The notes under the pieces: generated by a model | Database searches by the model: none | What the model was told of the DNA's origin: nothing | What the model saw: the letters and a program-made list of their open reading frames with translations, nothing else | Part shown: positions 8,606 through 18,091 of the stretch, one piece after another | Layout of the letters: the number at the start of each line of letters is the position of its first letter | Numbering within the stretch: the first letter of the stretch is position 1 | Position numbers and translations under genes: made by a program | From: Halovenus carboxidivorans | Lineage (GTDB): Archaea; Halobacteriota; Halobacteria; Halobacteriales; Haloarculaceae | NCBI RefSeq assembly: GCF_009831575.1 | Contig: NZ_WUUT01000005.1 | Span: 186,001-250,000, forward strand | Length of the DNA: 64,000 bases | Reading direction: 5' to 3'

Positions 8606-9504
8606 GTTCGTCGCTCTCCCCGTCGCGGTTAGCGAATTACGCGACGTGTCCGCGCCTGTACGACTACCGGTACGCGCAAGATGTGAACGCGCCGGATCGG
8701 ACAGAACTGTATCTCAACCAAGGAACGATTTACCACGAGACGATCGAAGACGTGTGTACTGCGACTGACCGCGATGACGACGCGGAGACGATACACGACC
8801 GTGCGATGCAGGTCTTCGAGGCGAAGTGGGACGAACACAGTACGCCGGACGACTACGAATCCGCTGCGCATCAGGAGTATCAGCGAGCGGAGAACCGCGC
8901 GGCCATTGCGTCGTTTTTCGATCCGGACGGCGGTGACGGGATCGAGCACGCTCGCTTCTCGGCCGCTACGGAATGCTGGGTGGAGTGCGAAGTGGAGGGT
9001 CGAGCACTCCACGGGAAAGCTGACAACGTCATCCGAACGGAAGACGGACTCCACATTTTCGACTACAAGCGGAACACGAACGGTGTGCTTTCGTCGAGGA
9101 CAGCTGAGTACCTTGGCGACCATCTCGACGGGGAGGCCCACGAACCGAAGCGGGTCCGGAATGCGTTCCAAACGGCGGTGTACGTCGAGGGCATGAAGAA
9201 CGAGCCGTTCTACGAGGACGGGATGGAGGTCCGGTTCAGTTTCTACGGTCTCCTCAACAGCACGTCGTTCGAGAGCACCCCGAGCGGATACGACGTGTCC
9301 GCGCGCGGTTGGCCTCGGGAAACGACGGAGATCTACGAGGAGCACTACGACACGATTTGGGCGCTCATCCGAGATGCCCACGATGGCATCACGAGTGAGA
9401 CGTACGAACCGGACCTGCTCGACCTGATCACTGAGGAAGCGTGCCCGGACTGCGACTATCGAGAGATGTGTCCTGACCGCCTGTCGACGGAGGTGCAGCA
9501 ATGA
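8602..9504 (+). CDS. RecB/Cas4-type PD-(D/E)XK nuclease with Fe-S cysteines (AddB nuclease domain as a separate protein)
   Basis: A 300-residue nuclease. LSPSRLANYATCPRLY at the N-terminus contributes Cys16. H45 lies in GTIYHETIED, D141 in HGKADNV, D154 and K156 in HIFDYKR, and a QxxxY motif in FQTAVYVEG. The C-terminal CPDCDYREMC gives Cys281, 284 and 290. Four cysteines around a PD-(D/E)XK core form the Fe-S staple known from AddB and Cas4. It is overlapped by 4 bases on both sides (start inside the upstream stop, end inside the downstream start), so the three proteins are probably made together and form one complex. A Cas4 role is unlikely because no cas genes or repeat array are present. 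Confidence 0.8.
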   Translation: MSSSLSPSRLANYATCPRLYDYRYAQDVNAPDRTELYLNQGTIYHETIEDVCTATDRDDDAETIHDRAMQVFEAKWDEHSTPDDYESAAHQEYQRAENRAAIASFFDPDGGDGIEHARFSAATECWVECEVEGRALHGKADNVIRTEDGLHIFDYKRNTNGVLSSRTAEYLGDHLDGEAHEPKRVRNAFQTAVYVEGMKNEPFYEDGMEVRFSFYGLLNSTSFESTPSGYDVSARGWPRETTEIYEEHYDTIWALIRDAHDGITSETYEPDLLDLITEEACPDCDYREMCPDRLSTEVQQ

Positions 9505-12500
9505 GCGACGACGCCGAGTACCCGTCGTGGTACCCGGTCCCGGAGGAAAACGTTTCCCCGGAGCCCCAACAGCAGACGATCATCGATTCCGACGCCTACC
9601 CGATGCGTGTCCTCGCAGGGGCAGGGACGGGGAAGACGTTCACGATGGTGCGGAAGATCGAGCACCTCATCGACGAGGAAGGCGTGTCGCCGGACCGGAT
9701 TCTCGCGTTGACGTTCACGAACAACGCGGCGGACTCGATGCGGGAGAAGCTCAACGCGAAACTCGGGACCGCGGGGTACGACATCGACGCGTACACGTAC
9801 CATTCGATCTGTAACGAGATTCTCACCGACTACGCCTACGAAGCCGGGATTGACCCGGATTTTGAGGTTGCCACGGACGCTGAAAAGTACGCCATCGTTC
9901 TGGACGTCCTTGATGAGATCGAGTACCGGTCAGTTAAACCGAACGTGTACGGCAGCGACGGGTACGCGTCCGGAGCTGCGTCGAAGCTCCTCAACTTCAT
10001 CGGGTCGATGAAACGAAGCGGCATCACGCCCGACGATATCGACGCGTTCCTCGGGCCCGCCGACCGCGTCTACGACCTCGGCGACCTTCCGGAACGCATC
10101 GAAACGATTGCCAGCGACCACTTGGGAGGCCGTTCCGTGTCAAGCGTACTGGACTCACTGCCCGACGTGCGCGATGAACTCACGGCGGAACGCGACGCAT
10201 TAGGAACGAACGGCATCAAAGCCAGCGCCCGGGACTTCCTCGACCGGCTCATCGACGTGTGTGACGCGCTTGAAACCGCGTTCGAGGCCCACGACAATGG
10301 CGAGCGTGACCTGCCAGACAACGCGTACAAACTCCCGAAGTACCTGTTCGGAGGGTATGCGAGCGGCGCCCCGAAAGGAATCCCGAACAATCTTGACCTC
10401 GAACTCACTGATCACCTCGACTCGTTCGTTTCCGACTGTCTTGCTGCCCGAGATCTCACCGCAGGGTACGCTGCGTACGAGCAAGAACTGGACGAGCGCA
10501 ATCTCATCGACTTCGACGGCCTGGTCGTCGAGACAGCCACGTTGATGGACTCGCCGATTGGCGAGGAAATCGCCGAGCGGTGGGACTACGTGTTCTGCGA
10601 CGAGTTCCAGGACACGGATCGCCTCCAGTTCGACCTCGTCACGTCACTCGTCACCGACGACAACCTGTTCGTCGTCGGGGACGACGATCAGGCGATCTAC
10701 GAGTGGCGCGGCGCGAACGTCGCCAACATCACCGACGAACTCGACCGGGCGTTCACGGCGCTCACGGACGAACCACTAGAGGAGAACTTCCGGTCCCGGC
10801 AACCGATTCTCGACCTGGCGAACGAGGCAATTCAAAAACTCGACCACCGCGAACGACACAAGACACTCACTCGCGTCGACGAACCCGCGTACGACGGGGA
10901 CACCGTCGCTACCGTCGAACTGCCGGGCGAAGACGACGACGCGGACGGTGCTTCTCAACTTCGCACCGTCGTCCAGAATGTACTGAGCGGTGCAGCGGAC
11001 AACCTCGATGAGGCGTACGATCCGGGTGACATCGCGGTACTCGTTCGGAAGAACGCCCACGCGACACCGGTCATCGAGGAATTCGAAGACGCCGGGATTC
11101 CATACCAGGTTGCGGGGGATTTAGCCACGGAATCAGTCGGCGTCGGCACCGTCACCGCCTACCTGAAGGCGCTTGCACGCCCCGAAGACGAGGTGAGCTG
11201 GAATCGCGTCCTCCTGATGCGGTACCGGCTCTGCGATGCAGACCTTCGCACGCTCAACGCCGGTGACGAGCCGCTCGTAGATACGCTCCGGGAGGCACCC
11301 CTCGACGAGTTCGAAGAGCCGGACCGCGTCGCAAAAGCCCGCAAGCACGCCACAGAATTACTCGAACTCCGCGACGCAGCGTCACTCAGTCACCTGTACC
11401 GGGAACTCAAAGACGTCACGAACATCGAGTGGTATCTCAGCGAGCAGGAGCGCCGGGATCTCACACAACTCGATGACGTCATCGACCAGTACGGGGAGAG
11501 TGCCGTGCAACCACCGCTCACCCCGGAGTTCATCGACTCGCTCGAACACTACGACTCGTTGTTCGACGAGAGCGGCACCACCCCGACGAGTCAGCCGGAC
11601 GTCGCGGACGACGCGGTCAACGTGATGACGATCCACAAGAGCAAAGGACTGGATTTCCCCGTCGTTCTCATCCCGCAAATCACAGCTGAGGAGTGGGCCC
11701 CGAGTTCACGAACGTACGACGCGCTCGAAACCGCGCTTTCAGACGGCGCGACGGCAGCGTTCGCACAGGATTTCGTCGAGCGCGATGCCCGTGAAACCCG
11801 TCGTGTGTTCCACGTCGGGATCACTCGTGCCGAGGACATCCTCGTTCTGCAGGGCGGCAGCGAGGAAGACGACGAGGCTGCGGATGAGGAGTCGGTCTCA
11901 GAGAGAGTTGACGAAATACTTCCAGCTCGAATTCCATGGCAGCCAGAGCGAGGACACCTCCCACTCTGGACCGACGTTCAAGAGTGCCTCCCGGGCGACG
12001 CAGTAGACTGGACGAACACGCTGGCTGGCCAGACAATCGGTGATGTTGGTGGTTCCATCAATCATGACGGAGAAGAGGTTGCGGTAGAGACTGCGCGCGA
12101 CCGCGTGCTAACTCTTGCAACGGCCACTCTCGACGGCGCGCTCTCATCGAGAACCGAACGGGAGGTGCTCCGAGTCGCGTCACTGACTGGCCCGACGATA
12201 CCATCACCATCCTTATCGCACAGCTACACGTCGCTGGCAGCCTACGAAGAATGCCCGCGGAGTCACTATCTGGAGTACGTTGTCAATGCGTTCCCTGATT
12301 ACCAAGAGACCACAAGCAACGACGGGGATGGTGTGTCGCAACGGACAATCGGGTTGTTGTTCCACGACACTGCAGAGCAAGCCGCGAATCAAGGTGTGGA
12401 ATGCCGTGAGGAGTGGTACGGAATCTGCGAGCGCCTCGCCAGTCAGCGCCGCGCTGAGGACGCGCTCCCGGCGGCGAAGCAGTGTATCGACCGGTATTTC

Positions 12501-12956
12501 GAGTTAGACCTCCCCGGTTACGAGATTATCGACGCGGAGCGAGAGTTCGAACTCGATATCGATGGGCACGAACTCGTCGGCTACATCGACGCCGTGTACC
12601 GGACACCGGACGATGACCTCCTCGTCATCGACTACAAGGCGACTGAACGTCACCGAGATCTGCAAGACGACAAGCAACTCCCGATTTACCTGTTAGCGTG
12701 CCGGGATCTATACGATGAGCCAGTGACGCGTGCTGGGTACGCATACGTTGGTGAAATTGGGCCGAAGGTCGAAACGCGAACGTTCAGCGACGGTGATCTG
12801 GAAGTAGTCCGAAACGACGTGACGGAGTCGATGCATCGCATTGCCGAGTTTTCCTTCAGTCGGTATACTGCTGGCGAACACTGTCAGTGGTGCCAACACA
12901 ACCAACTGCCTTGCGCACCAGACTCGTTTACTGTTGGCCCGGGATTCGAGGAGTGA
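9501..12956 (+). CDS. AddA-like UvrD helicase fused to a C-terminal Fe-S PD-(D/E)XK nuclease
   Basis: A 1151-residue protein with all SF1A helicase motifs intact: Q-motif EPQQQTIID, Walker A GAGTGKT (40-46), DEFQDT (about 367), VVGDDDQAIYEWRGA, TIHKSKGLDFPVV and VGITRAEDIL. The last 250 residues form a second nuclease: C918 in YEECPRSHY, D1030 in GYIDAVY, D1044 and K1046 in VIDYKAT, then QLPIYLLA and the cysteines of CQWCQHNQLPC (1128, 1131, 1138). It would unwind and degrade duplex DNA ends together with the two upstream proteins. Bacterial AddA also has a nuclease at this place but lacks the Fe-S cysteines; here both nucleases carry them. Likely job: end processing in repair or destruction of invading linear DNA. 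Confidence 0.85.
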   Translation: MSDDAEYPSWYPVPEENVSPEPQQQTIIDSDAYPMRVLAGAGTGKTFTMVRKIEHLIDEEGVSPDRILALTFTNNAADSMREKLNAKLGTAGYDIDAYTYHSICNEILTDYAYEAGIDPDFEVATDAEKYAIVLDVLDEIEYRSVKPNVYGSDGYASGAASKLLNFIGSMKRSGITPDDIDAFLGPADRVYDLGDLPERIETIASDHLGGRSVSSVLDSLPDVRDELTAERDALGTNGIKASARDFLDRLIDVCDALETAFEAHDNGERDLPDNAYKLPKYLFGGYASGAPKGIPNNLDLELTDHLDSFVSDCLAARDLTAGYAAYEQELDERNLIDFDGLVVETATLMDSPIGEEIAERWDYVFCDEFQDTDRLQFDLVTSLVTDDNLFVVGDDDQAIYEWRGANVANITDELDRAFTALTDEPLEENFRSRQPILDLANEAIQKLDHRERHKTLTRVDEPAYDGDTVATVELPGEDDDADGASQLRTVVQNVLSGAADNLDEAYDPGDIAVLVRKNAHATPVIEEFEDAGIPYQVAGDLATESVGVGTVTAYLKALARPEDEVSWNRVLLMRYRLCDADLRTLNAGDEPLVDTLREAPLDEFEEPDRVAKARKHATELLELRDAASLSHLYRELKDVTNIEWYLSEQERRDLTQLDDVIDQYGESAVQPPLTPEFIDSLEHYDSLFDESGTTPTSQPDVADDAVNVMTIHKSKGLDFPVVLIPQITAEEWAPSSRTYDALETALSDGATAAFAQDFVERDARETRRVFHVGITRAEDILVLQGGSEEDDEAADEESVSERVDEILPARIPWQPERGHLPLWTDVQECLPGDAVDWTNTLAGQTIGDVGGSINHDGEEVAVETARDRVLTLATATLDGALSSRTEREVLRVASLTGPTIPSPSLSHSYTSLAAYEECPRSHYLEYVVNAFPDYQETTSNDGDGVSQRTIGLLFHDTAEQAANQGVECREEWYGICERLASQRRAEDALPAAKQCIDRYFELDLPGYEIIDAEREFELDIDGHELVGYIDAVYRTPDDDLLVIDYKATERHRDLQDDKQLPIYLLACRDLYDEPVTRAGYAYVGEIGPKVETRTFSDGDLEVVRNDVTESMHRIAEFSFSRYTAGEHCQWCQHNQLPCAPDSFTVGPGFEE

Positions 12957-13120
12957 AATTACCCGACACAACCCCATAGGACAGTTCCCCGACTCGATAA
13001 TCCCAATTTCTACGGTACCTCTCAAGAGATATGATGCCCTGATCGAAGTGCGAGAAACACTCCGATAGGGATGGCTACCCGAATTCTTAAGCCATTATCG
13101 TAGTAATTATTATTTAGAGT

Positions 13121-14512
13121 ATGACCTTCTACGACCGGGAAGAAGAGCTCGGGACCCTTACGACTGCGGCCGAGTCCCCCGGTTCAGACTTTATTGTTGT
13201 CTACGGCCGCCGTCGAGTCGGAAAAACAGAACTCCTCAAAAAATTCTGTGCTGACCGTCCCCACATTTACTTCCTCGCTTCCCAAGAAGCCGAGCATCGG
13301 CAACGCGAGAAATTCCTCGACCAAGTCGCGGACTACTTCGACGAGCGCGTCCCGCGAATCGACGGGTGGGACGAGGCGTTCGAGTACCTCGGGGAGAAAC
13401 TCCAGCGAGAAGACCTGGTTATCGTCATCGACGAGTTCCCGTATCTCGTCGAAGAGAACGACTCGCTCCCGTCGTATGTCCAAGGATTCGTTGACCAGGC
13501 ACTAGATGAGACGGATTCGATGCTGGTGCTCTGCGGGTCGAGCGTAAGTACGATGGAATCCGAAGTTTTGGGTCATGAGAGTCCACTGTACGGCCGACGA
13601 ACGGCACAACTCGACGTGACACCGTTTTCCTTTCAACAAGCACGCGAAGTCATCTCGTACGAGATTACAGACGCCATTCGGTCGTATGCCGTCACGGGTG
13701 GGACCCCGATGTATCTCACTCTGTTCGATTACGATCAATCGCTCGCGGCAAACATTCGATCACACGTGCTGTCACCGTCTGCGGTGTTATATAACGAACC
13801 GGAGTTTCTCCTGCGAACCGAACTCCGAAACCCAGCGCGGTACATGAGTATTCTCGAAGCGGTTGCAATGGGGCACACGACACCGAACGAGATTTCCGGC
13901 GCAACGGGGATCGATTCAGGGCCGCTCTCGAAGTACTTACAGACACTGCGTCGACTCCGCCTGATCGAACGGGACGTGCCAGTGACAGCGTCCGGGAAGA
14001 AGTCGAAGCGGTCACGGTACCGCGTTGCAGACGAGTTTCTCCGGTTCTGGTTTCGCTACGTCGAGCCGCATCGCTCCAGTATTGAGGAAGCACCAGCAGT
14101 CGTGTACAACGGGACGATTGAACCAGACCTCCCGATGCACGTCGCAACGACGTTCGAGGACGTGTGTCAAGAAGCAGTCTGGGAAGGAATTCGACAAGGC
14201 AGATTCGATCCGTACTCCGAAGTCGGTCGCTGGTGGTACGGCGAAGACGAAATCGACATCGTCGGATTAGCCCCGAACGACGATCGAGTTCTCCTCGCCG
14301 AATGCAAGTGGACGACTGAGCCAGTTGGGGAAGACCTCGTTGAGAGTCTGCAGGCAAAGGCGGAAAGCGTTCGGTGGGGGCCAGCAGATCGAGACGAGCG
14401 GTTCGCCGTATTCTCAAAGAGCGGGTTCGTCGATGGGCTTGACACGCAACTTGACGACAGGTGGTCGTTGTTTACCTTAGCAGATATAGACGACATACTC
14501 ACACTAACCTGA
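13121..14512 (+). CDS. Archaeal ATPase (ATPase_2) with C-terminal DUF234-type nuclease-like domain
   Basis: A 463-residue protein. It has Walker A GRRRVGKT (29-36), Walker B LVIVIDEFPYL near residue 103, a STAND-like ATPase core, and a winged-helix region (TTPNEISGATGIDSGPLSKYL). The C-terminal DUF234 domain has DEIDIVGL and AECKWT, the acidic and ExK elements of a PD-(D/E)XK fold. This architecture is widespread in archaea and in bacterial mobile regions; its biochemical role is not firmly established. It has its own 164-bp upstream region, so it need not belong to the AddAB-like operon. Start ATG follows an A/T-rich stretch and precedes the ATPase domain by the usual short distance. Confidence 0.8.
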   Translation: MTFYDREEELGTLTTAAESPGSDFIVVYGRRRVGKTELLKKFCADRPHIYFLASQEAEHRQREKFLDQVADYFDERVPRIDGWDEAFEYLGEKLQREDLVIVIDEFPYLVEENDSLPSYVQGFVDQALDETDSMLVLCGSSVSTMESEVLGHESPLYGRRTAQLDVTPFSFQQAREVISYEITDAIRSYAVTGGTPMYLTLFDYDQSLAANIRSHVLSPSAVLYNEPEFLLRTELRNPARYMSILEAVAMGHTTPNEISGATGIDSGPLSKYLQTLRRLRLIERDVPVTASGKKSKRSRYRVADEFLRFWFRYVEPHRSSIEEAPAVVYNGTIEPDLPMHVATTFEDVCQEAVWEGIRQGRFDPYSEVGRWWYGEDEIDIVGLAPNDDRVLLAECKWTTEPVGEDLVESLQAKAESVRWGPADRDERFAVFSKSGFVDGLDTQLDDRWSLFTLADIDDILTLT

Positions 14513-14827
14513 GTACGACTGCCGGGACTCTCAATTAAGCAGATCTGAGGAAATAGTACAAAGGTAGTTTGGATGTTTATTCTGGGTTATCTGGTCGGTT
14601 TCAAGAGGTTACGAAGAATTCATTGAAGAGCGCGCGGTACCGTCTCTGATTCACGTCTTTTTGTAGTCAATTTGAGAGAAACTGGTGGCTTTTAGCGATA
14701 TAGTCGTGCTGTCAGTCTGCGACTCATGCTGACAGTCCGAAATCCGGCATCTGAATACCGCTAACGAGAGAAATCCGATTCATACGGCAAGGTATTAAAT
14801 TCAACCGGCGGTTTCCACCAGTTTGCG
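14513..14827. other. Intergenic region with a hairpin
   Basis: No gene seen. It contains a perfect 7-bp inverted repeat, CTGTCAG at 14709-14715 and CTGACAG at 14729-14735 (13-base loop), and a TATA-like TATTAAA near 14793 suitable for the gene starting at 14828. Confidence 0.45.
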
Positions 14828-15139
14828 ATGCAACGCGTCATCAACCGCAAACTGTACGATACGGACCGAGCCGAACAGATCGCTCAGTATGCACCAAACA
14901 CGGATCGAGGGGATTTCAACTACCTCATCGAAACGCTGTACAGAACCCCAGATGGAGAGTACTTCCTTCACGGGCAAGGTGGTGCCGCAACCGAATACGC
15001 GAAACCACACAACGGCGGTCGGATTGGTAGTGAAGAAATTGAAGCGCTCACAGAGGAAGCGGCGTTAGATTGGTGCGAAAACCGCGAAATTGACGGCGAA
15101 GTCGTCGTCGAGGAATTCGGTCACCTAGTCGAAACGTAG
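14828..15139 (+). CDS. Small protein of unknown function (103 aa), upstream of the DNA methylase
   Basis: A soluble acidic protein beginning MQRVINRKLYDTDRAEQIA with a central aromatic stretch (NYLIETLYRTPDGEYFLHG, then GGAATEYA). The N-terminal pattern, INRKxYDTxxAxxI followed by ETLYRTxxGxYFLxGxGG, resembles small uncharacterised proteins that occur in bacterial and archaeal mobile regions, but I cannot name a family function. A TATA-like element about 34 bases upstream supports this start. The next gene on the same strand is the methylase 76 bases away, with a 6-bp hairpin between them (15161-15178). Co-transcription is possible. Confidence 0.6.
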   Translation: MQRVINRKLYDTDRAEQIAQYAPNTDRGDFNYLIETLYRTPDGEYFLHGQGGAATEYAKPHNGGRIGSEEIEALTEEAALDWCENREIDGEVVVEEFGHLVET

Positions 15140-15160
15140 CGATAGGAGTCGCCTCGGAAA

Positions 15161-15178
15161 ACCTACGATTCGGTAGGT
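15161..15178. repeat. Short inverted repeat between the small gene and the methylase
   Basis: ACCTAC and GTAGGT separated by 6 bases, 38 bases before the methylase ATG. It could be a hairpin in the mRNA or a binding site; no further evidence. Confidence 0.3.
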
Positions 15179-15215
15179 GGGCGGTACACTTCGGATCATT
15201 CCCGGAGCGAGGCGT

Positions 15216-17675
15216 ATGTCAGAATCTAGGCGTGACACTCGTCTTGATCGACGAGAGACGAGGTGCGATACTCGCACGTACCACCCGACACCTGAACCCT
15301 CCGTGGGATCGAGCGGCGGGAGAGACGAATCACCGGTCACACCAATCGGGTTAGAAGCCCGTCGACGGGAGCAAATCGAGAAGGTGATCGACCATCTCGC
15401 CGGCGACGAACACGACCTCCCACCTCCGTTCTCTGAATCAGAACTCTATCGAGCGTCGGTAAACGCCGGGATTCCGGTCTGGGAACCGGCGGTGAAGGAG
15501 CGATTCACGCGCCGGGTACTTGATCACCTCAACTACGAGTGGGACCCGGTCGCCCGAGCGTTCGCACCGGTCGCTGGCGAGGCCGTGATCGAGACCATTA
15601 CAACTGCCGCTGATACCGTCGTGCCGACTCTGAATTCGGAACTGTCACGGCCGGTTCGGAGACGGCTCGAAGACTGGTGTGAGTTACACGGATTCGGTTC
15701 ACTGGAGCACGCAACTGTTCAGCGGATTATCGCACGCCAGGCCGTCTTGAGTGTCCTCCTGCAGGCGGTTCTCTACGAACGACAACGGAAGCGACACGCG
15801 TGGCCAGCACTCGATACCACTCCGCAGAACGCACTTCGGCAAATCAAGGACCGAATACCACACCTCGGGATCGACGCGTGTGTCCTTGATGACGTCGTGC
15901 GACGATTCGAGCCGGCGGACCTGGAAGCGGTCCTCGACGAACGAGACAGAGTGTTACATTCAACCCGACCCGCAGAGACCATCGGGAAGCTCTACGAAGC
16001 GCTACTCCCGAGCGAGTACCGCAGGACGATCGGTCAACACAGAACCCCACCAGAGATCGGGACCCTCATGCAGACGTGGGCGACCACCGGTGGGGAAACC
16101 GTTCTCGATCCGGGGATGGGGGCCGGCGGCTTGTCGACGCCGTTCCATCCACGGTGGGACGCGAGTACCGACCCGGGGGACGTCACGGGGATTGATCGGA
16201 GTCCAATCGCCGCCCGCATGGGCATTACAGCGCAGACACTGGCCCGGCAAGCCACGACAACTCAACTGACGGACTTCCTCGATCTCAGCCCGGGAGAGCT
16301 GGATCACGACGTGGACGCGGTGGTGTGTAACCCGCCGTATACTCGGTATCAGGAACTCCCCGCGGAGTACAGAGCCGAACGCAACGCCCAAGCCGAAGAT
16401 CAGACCGGCTTAGAGATTCCCGGCACCTCGCCGCTGTACGCGTACTTCCTGTACCACTTGCGGCAGTTCCTCGACCCCGGGGACCGGGCGGCAGTCATCG
16501 TCCCGCACGCCTTCCTGGCCCGGGATTACGGAACGCCACTCAAGCAATTTCTGTTGCGGGAGTTCCACGTGAAAGCGCTCCTGATGTCTGATCCGAATAC
16601 CGAGTCGGTATTCGAGAACGCGCAGACGACGGAACTGATCCTGTTTCTCGAAGCACGGAGTGACAGTGCGGAGACTGGCGTGACGCGATTCATCCGCATC
16701 GACGAGAAGCCGGATGTCCCGACCCTCGTCGACGCGGTCCGAACCGGCGGGGGAGAGGAACCGGACTGGGGAGCCATTCAGTGCTTCGAACAGGTGGGCT
16801 TGGATCCCGAGCGGAAATGGGACCGCTTGTTCGACCCGAGCGACGTCGAAACGTCCCCGCGTCTCACGCCGCTCTCGGAGCTCGCGGACGTTCGACGCGG
16901 ATTACAAACTGGCGAGAACGACTTCTTCTGTCTCACACAGGAGATCGTCGACGCGTGGGGAATCGAACCGCGATTCCGCGAACGGATCGTGCCGAAACCG
17001 AAGGCCGTCGAGGGGTACGATATTCGGTCAGACGACTGGGAACACTACCGCGATAACGACCGGCCCAGCTGGCTTTTATACCTTACCGATCCCGTCGAGG
17101 GAGTGCCGACAACGACTTACGATGACGAGGCTGGCCGCGCAGAGTGGAGTGAAGCGGCAATAACGGACGAACCAGTGCTCTCGGTAACGGAATATTTACG
17201 ACACGGCTTAACCCGGCACGAAACGCTCTCGACACGGGCAACCGTCCACCGCCGGGAGCCGTGGTACCGCGTTGAGCGCGGTGACGTCGCGCCGATACTG
17301 ATCGCACCGATGACTCGGTCGGGCTTCCGCTTCCTGCTCAACGATACCAACGCGCGACACTTGAACAGTTATTATGGGATTTACCCCGACGCAGGAATTG
17401 GACGGACCGGCCAGAAAGCGCTCTTGGCGTATCTGAACTCCGACTTCGTCAACAAGATCGTCTCCCGAGCGCAACACACGCTGTCAGGCGGACTCCAGAA
17501 ACTCGAACCGGGAGACGTGAAAGAGATGCCCGTCATCGATCCGCGAGCGTTACCCGATACTGTCGTTTCTACCCTCGCCGACTACTTCGACGACCTTCGA
17601 GAAGCCGAACGGAATAACGAAGACAAGGAGGCCATCATTAACCGAATCGACGCAGTATTTGAACGGGAATTGTGA
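15216..17675 (+). CDS. Adenine-N6 DNA methylase with TaqI/Eco57I-like specificity domain
   Basis: An 819-residue protein (a GTG at 15177 would add 13 residues; I prefer ATG 15216 because GGAG lies 8 bases ahead of it). Residues to about 280 are helical without a recognisable nuclease motif. The methylase core has the SAM motif VLDPGMGAGG and the adenine catalytic motif NPPYTRYQELP. The C-terminal third (RRGLQTGENDFFCLT, then LNSDFVNKI and GDVKEMPVID) is a target-recognition domain of the TaqI/Eco57I type. It would methylate adenines at a specific site, for self-marking in restriction or as an orphan epigenetic methylase. No restriction nuclease adjoins it; the next feature is the tRNA that bounds the island. 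Confidence 0.8.
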   Translation: MSESRRDTRLDRRETRCDTRTYHPTPEPSVGSSGGRDESPVTPIGLEARRREQIEKVIDHLAGDEHDLPPPFSESELYRASVNAGIPVWEPAVKERFTRRVLDHLNYEWDPVARAFAPVAGEAVIETITTAADTVVPTLNSELSRPVRRRLEDWCELHGFGSLEHATVQRIIARQAVLSVLLQAVLYERQRKRHAWPALDTTPQNALRQIKDRIPHLGIDACVLDDVVRRFEPADLEAVLDERDRVLHSTRPAETIGKLYEALLPSEYRRTIGQHRTPPEIGTLMQTWATTGGETVLDPGMGAGGLSTPFHPRWDASTDPGDVTGIDRSPIAARMGITAQTLARQATTTQLTDFLDLSPGELDHDVDAVVCNPPYTRYQELPAEYRAERNAQAEDQTGLEIPGTSPLYAYFLYHLRQFLDPGDRAAVIVPHAFLARDYGTPLKQFLLREFHVKALLMSDPNTESVFENAQTTELILFLEARSDSAETGVTRFIRIDEKPDVPTLVDAVRTGGGEEPDWGAIQCFEQVGLDPERKWDRLFDPSDVETSPRLTPLSELADVRRGLQTGENDFFCLTQEIVDAWGIEPRFRERIVPKPKAVEGYDIRSDDWEHYRDNDRPSWLLYLTDPVEGVPTTTYDDEAGRAEWSEAAITDEPVLSVTEYLRHGLTRHETLSTRATVHRREPWYRVERGDVAPILIAPMTRSGFRFLLNDTNARHLNSYYGIYPDAGIGRTGQKALLAYLNSDFVNKIVSRAQHTLSGGLQKLEPGDVKEMPVIDPRALPDTVVSTLADYFDDLREAERNNEDKEAIINRIDAVFEREL

Positions 17676-18091
17676 TAGGCACTATCCCACCCAGTGACTC
17701 GCTCAAAACGGGTAGCAACAATCTCCCGGATCGATGTTTGAATCACTGAGCTGAGTGGCGGGAAGTGGCCTGACGTTGGACGCTAAATTCTCTCGCGCAC
17801 CACCAATTACATTCTCTGCTCTAGAACATAGACAGACTGCCAATCAAGTCTTTCTTAGTGCTTAGTAGTTCGACAGCCTCCCCAAAGCAAATCCAATTAC
17901 TGAGCATCACTTTTTTATATGGAAACTCCGATGATATACGCGGACCGCCAGACGGAGGGACCCCACGTGCAGCAAGCGTATGAGTTAACGAATTTCGTCG
18001 CTGGCAAATATCGGCCCGCTATTCCCGAAACCAGAAGTAGACGGTCTAAAATAGCGAAAAACGCACGATTACGAATCGTACGTAGTACGTA
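17676..18091. other. Intergenic region at the island / tRNA-Val junction
   Basis: No secure gene. A good TATA-like TTTTATAT at 17910-17917 is followed at once by an open frame (from 17919) that runs antisense through the tRNA, which I take as a relic or chance. The right end contains the presumed terminator of the tRNA gene. This is the expected position of an attachment site for an element integrated at the tRNA 3' end. Confidence 0.5.
18057..18080 (-). terminator. Hairpin plus T-run downstream of tRNA-Val
   Basis: On the minus strand, ACGATT-CGT-AATCGT (18065-18079) is followed by GCG and five T (18057-18061), a short distance after the tRNA 3' end. Confidence 0.45.

Noticed and set aside
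8602-9504. Cas4 of a CRISPR system
   Set aside because: The fold is Cas4-like, but there is no repeat array or cas gene in the window and it is embedded in an AddAB-like operon.
15216-17675. BREX or DISARM locus around the methylase
   Set aside because: No PglZ, BrxC, DrmA/DrmB or other hallmark genes are present on either side.
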